Position numbers and translations under genes: made by a program. Of a stretch of DNA of 8,237 nucleotides, positions 6,043 to 8,237 are shown piece after piece (the stretch's first letter is position 1; every line of letters starts with the position of its first letter). The stretch spans positions 1 to 8,237 of the forward strand of contig NVTH01000153.1 in NCBI GenBank assembly GCA_002401525.1. The letters run 5' to 3'. The notes beneath the pieces are model-generated. The model saw nothing but the letters and a program-made list of their open reading frames with translations, was not told the DNA's origin and did not search any database. This stretch comes from Moraxellaceae bacterium (GTDB taxonomy: Bacteria > Pseudomonadota > Gammaproteobacteria > Pseudomonadales > UBA3067).

Positions 6043-6123
6043 TCGTCCTTGAAATATTTAATCTGGTCGGTATTGTGGCGTTCGCTAAAACAAATTAAAA
6101 AATAAAACCAAAAATGGAATAGA

Positions 6124-6160
6124 GATTAAAATGTAACAATGATTGGATTGCATTTTAATC
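6124..6160. promoter_or_regulatory. perfect 10-bp inverted repeat upstream of fliK
   Basis: GATTAAAATG (6124-6133) and CATTTTAATC (6151-6160) are exact reverse complements separated by 17 bases. The dyad lies about 115 bases upstream of the sigma-54 promoter, a usual distance for an activator site, in an A-rich stretch of the hptB-fliK gap. It could instead be a weak AT-rich hairpin at the end of the hptB message. No known operator consensus is recognised. Confidence 0.45.
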
Positions 6161-6273
6161 AGTCATCGTAAATCGTACGGGATGATAGATGAATCAATCA
6201 ATGTTGTTTGGTTGAGGTGCTATTTAAACGCGATTACCCTTCTTCGAGTCAGTAAACCCCTGTAGCAAATTAA

Positions 6274-6290
6274 TTGGCTCGAGTTTTGCT
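6274..6290 (+). promoter_or_regulatory. sigma-54 (RpoN) promoter for fliK
   Basis: TTGGCTC-GAGTT-TTGCT matches the consensus TTGGCAC-N5-TTGCT with one change (A to T in the -24 box). The invariant GG (6276-6277) and GC (6288-6289) have the correct spacing of ten bases. Transcription would start near 6301, giving a leader of about 33 bases before the fliK ATG. RpoN with a FleQ/FlrC-type activator drives the middle flagellar classes in Pseudomonas and Vibrio. GTCAGTAAA (6248-6256), just upstream, resembles half of a FleQ box, which is only suggestive. Confidence 0.8.
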
Positions 6291-6333
6291 CTGTCTTTAG
6301 TATTGAATTTTAAAATCAAGACAGGTCTTCATC

Positions 6334-7974
6334 ATGGCAGCTCAAATTTTGATTCAGCAAGTCAATTCTCCTCGCGGTAATCCCACTGCAGCGGCAGGAA
6401 AATCGGACCTTTATGGACATCCAGTGGACGGCGGTGGTTCAGATAATGAAGATAAGTCTCATTTCTCCTCTGTTTTAAAAGGAGAAATGGTGAATGAGTC
6501 TGAATCTAATGGCTCGCACTCTTCAGAACAAAACTCCGCAGAAAAAGTGGTGGCAGAAGGGGGAGCGGAGGGGGAGTTCGAAGAATCGTTGGTGGAAGGA
6601 GACATGACTAAGATAGAGGCTGAACTTGTTATTGAGGGGGGCGGTTCAGAATTGCCGGTGGGGGAGATTATCGAAGGCGAAGAGTTGCCTTTAATGAGCG
6701 CTGAAGGTGTTGAGCTCGAAACGGTAGTGATTGATAGTAATGTTCAGCAGCAGGTCGAAGGCTCAAAAATTGATGAAGATCTAGCGCTCGATACGAAATT
6801 AAGCACTGATGACAAGCCTCTTCCCATGCATATTCATGCGGCGGTTCATAACGCCGAAAATCATGGCGATGACAGGCTACAGGTTGAGGTGGATGAGGAC
6901 AGTGACGGATTAGATGAAACGACTGCTGTTATTAAAGAAGAAAATAATACCTTGTTCGAGGGTAATAATCAGGCGGCCAATGGAGAGGCCGATTCGGTGG
7001 ACTTAAAAGGGGGGCCAGTGACCGATAAAGTAGCGACCCAGGCCCCTATTACGGAGGGAATTAAGACCGACCAACAAAAATCTCAAAAATTGGAGATTAA
7101 ACAATCTCACCAGGATGAAGCCGAGGATTCTAGCCACGCGATCAAAGCAGTGAAAACGGAGGTGATCGCTAAAAGTGCTGAGTCGCAAGGTGCGCAAGTG
7201 GCAGTTCAATCTGCGCGGGGTGATGAACCAGTGCATGTGCCGCTGACGGATAAAGGCGAAAAGAAATCCATCAAAATTGATCGCTCCAGTGTGATGGCCG
7301 ACCGCATTGTTCAGAAAGGAGATTCGTTTTCAGTATTAGTAGAAGAAGAGTTGGAAGTAGAATCGGAGTTCGAGGAGAGTAATAAAAAGGGTTTGCCTCT
7401 CAATGCGCAACATTCGAAATCTTCTTCTCAAGGGGACTCATCCCAGTCTACCAAAACTGCGCTTCCACCGTTGCAAACTGATTTGAAAGCAGCCAGCCGC
7501 TATAAGGCGATGGAACCCGTTCCTGTAAGCACTGGCATTAAGCAAACGGTAGGTCGACCGGGTTGGAGTGAAGCCTTGTCTGATCGCGTGATGGTGTTTG
7601 TGAAAGAGCGCGTGTCAATGGCGAAAATTCATCTTGAACCCGCTCAACTGGGTCCCATTCAAGTAAAAATCACCATGCACAACGACCAGGCAAGCGTGGT
7701 CTTTGTTTCAAATAATGCGCTAACCCGAGAAAGCATTGAATCGGCGATTCCAAGATTACGCGAAGCGCTGGATCAGAACGGTATTAACTTGGCTGACGTT
7801 AATGTGCAGCATCAAGAGAAACGTGAACGACATGCTGCTCGTGAATCAGAATTCGATGACAAGGACGAATCCGAATTAGCGGAAGGCGAACTAGACGGCA
7901 TTGATGCTGAGGAAAGTGGCGTAGGGGAGACGCCATCCAGTGGATCAAGTGGTTTGGTGGATTATTATGTGTGA
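6334..7974 (+). CDS. fliK: FliK flagellar hook-length control protein
   Basis: FliK is secreted during hook assembly, measures hook length, and switches the flagellar export gate from rod/hook to filament substrates. The C-terminal Flg_hook domain is clear: WSEALSDRVMVFVKERVSMA (411-430), the signature HLEPAQLGPIQVKI (433-446), then VFVSNNALTRESIESAIPRL (457-476), with the usual acidic/serine-rich tail ending GLVDYYV. Residues 1-405 are low-complexity, probably disordered, and very acidic: 61-130 hold 20 Glu/Asp against two Lys. This region is the secretion signal and molecular ruler in known FliK proteins and is poorly conserved in sequence. Length (546) is within the wide family range. ATG at 6334 has AGG (6323-6325) eight bases upstream, a modest ribosome site. 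The sigma-54 promoter in front fits a middle-class flagellar gene. fliL, a common next gene, does not appear before the window ends. Confidence 0.93.
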   Translation: MAAQILIQQVNSPRGNPTAAAGKSDLYGHPVDGGGSDNEDKSHFSSVLKGEMVNESESNGSHSSEQNSAEKVVAEGGAEGEFEESLVEGDMTKIEAELVIEGGGSELPVGEIIEGEELPLMSAEGVELETVVIDSNVQQQVEGSKIDEDLALDTKLSTDDKPLPMHIHAAVHNAENHGDDRLQVEVDEDSDGLDETTAVIKEENNTLFEGNNQAANGEADSVDLKGGPVTDKVATQAPITEGIKTDQQKSQKLEIKQSHQDEAEDSSHAIKAVKTEVIAKSAESQGAQVAVQSARGDEPVHVPLTDKGEKKSIKIDRSSVMADRIVQKGDSFSVLVEEELEVESEFEESNKKGLPLNAQHSKSSSQGDSSQSTKTALPPLQTDLKAASRYKAMEPVPVSTGIKQTVGRPGWSEALSDRVMVFVKERVSMAKIHLEPAQLGPIQVKITMHNDQASVVFVSNNALTRESIESAIPRLREALDQNGINLADVNVQHQEKRERHAARESEFDDKDESELAEGELDGIDAEESGVGETPSSGSSGLVDYYV

Positions 7975-8047
7975 GGTGATTTCATAGGTGTTTCTGCAGT
8001 GCTTCTCTTGCGTCGTCGGTGAGCGCCACCGTCGACCGTAATTCTAT

Positions 8048-8095
8048 CGCCCCCGTCGTTAAAACTGACCCCGTTTCTATCTCGCTCCCGTCGTT
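8048..8095. repeat. direct near-repeat CGCCCCCGTCGTT / CGCTCCCGTCGTT
   Basis: The 13-mers at 8048-8060 and 8083-8095 differ at one base and are 35 bases apart, in the non-coding region after fliK. They add to the repeat-rich nature of this stretch. A short stem, CGGTG-AGCGC-CACCG, lies slightly upstream (about 8019-8033) but is too small to call a terminator. Confidence 0.6.
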
Positions 8096-8108
8096 TATCC
8101 CGCACCCT

Positions 8109-8127
8109 CGCCTTCGCGGGGATGACG
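8109..8127 (-). repeat. dispersed palindromic repeat, inverted partial copy
   Basis: Read on the minus strand this is CGTCATCCCCGCGAAGGCG, which matches the first 19 bases of the CGTCATTCCC family with one difference. It faces the + copy at 8211-8229. The two can pair over 18 of 19 bases across an 83-base loop, giving a large stem after fliK. Confidence 0.75.
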
Positions 8128-8207
8128 ATATGAGCATGTTATCCCATGGCAGTAGATGACGATTAAAACGGTCTCGGATTAACACCTGGCTTTCGCGAAT
8201 ACCTCCG

Positions 8208-8237
8208 CTCCGTCATTCCCGCGAAGGCGGGGATCCA
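8208..8237 (+). repeat. dispersed palindromic repeat, copy 2 (runs to window end)
   Basis: Matches copy 1 (3280-3309) at 29 of 30 bases; the single change (A to G at 8232) weakens the inner hairpin to an ATCCC-type arm. It may continue beyond the window. It is in direct orientation with copy 1 and inverted with respect to 8109-8127. Confidence 0.85.

Noticed and set aside
7982..8185. 67-codon minus-strand open frame after fliK
   Set aside because: It runs through the dispersed repeat (SSPRRRG is a typical translation of it), shows no known domain, and lies opposite a non-coding, repeat-rich stretch.

Overview
The window is a run of chemotaxis and flagellar genes, all on the + strand, from what looks like a motile gammaproteobacterium. 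The gene families, the sigma-54 control of fliK and the moderate base composition suggest a marine type related to the Pseudomonas/Hahella/Saccharophagus/Shewanella lineages. Genus cannot be fixed from this sequence. No mobile-element gene, rRNA, tRNA or CRISPR array is visible.

Region 1 (2-3064) is a receptor-adaptation block. It holds the last 18 codons of a methyl-accepting chemotaxis protein ending in the CheR-tethering pentapeptide EWEEF, followed by cheR (methyltransferase), cheD (receptor glutamine deamidase) and cheB (methylesterase/deamidase with a receiver domain). Receptor-cheR-cheD-cheB with a xWEEF receptor tail is the arrangement I know from the P. aeruginosa che2 cluster (McpB/Aer2-CheR2-CheD-CheB2). 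A good sigma-70 promoter (165-194) lies ahead of cheR. cheA, cheW and cheY are not in the window.

Region 2 (3065-3499) is a 435-base gap with short repeats, two hairpins and one copy of a dispersed CGTCATTCCCGCGAAGG-type repeat. Region 3 (3500-6042) encodes a partner-switching phosphorelay: a STAS anti-sigma-factor antagonist, a receiver/PP2C-phosphatase/GHKL-kinase protein and an Hpt phosphotransfer protein. It matches the HsbA-HsbR-HptB set of Pseudomonas, and the first two also match CrsA-CrsR of Shewanella, which I recall lie beside a che cluster. The likely logic is that sensor kinases charge the Hpt protein, Hpt phosphorylates the receiver of HsbR, and this shifts HsbR between kinase and phosphatase activity on the STAS serine. 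That sets which partner the STAS protein binds: FlgM or HsbD in the Pseudomonas model, RpoS in the Shewanella model.

Region 4 (6043-7974) is fliK, the hook-length control protein. It has a near-consensus sigma-54 promoter at 6274-6290 and an upstream 10-bp dyad. Region 5 (7975-8237) is non-coding, with one inverted and one direct copy of the dispersed repeat. The copies at 3280-3309 and 8208-8237 are 29/30 identical in direct orientation and bracket hsbA-hsbR-hptB-fliK.

I see no wholly new system. The most interesting points are the physical union of a pentapeptide-tethered adaptation module with a partner-switching relay and fliK, short tandem repeats in several intergenic gaps, and several unusual translation starts (TTG for cheD and hsbR, and a possible mini-ORF coupling cheD to cheB).
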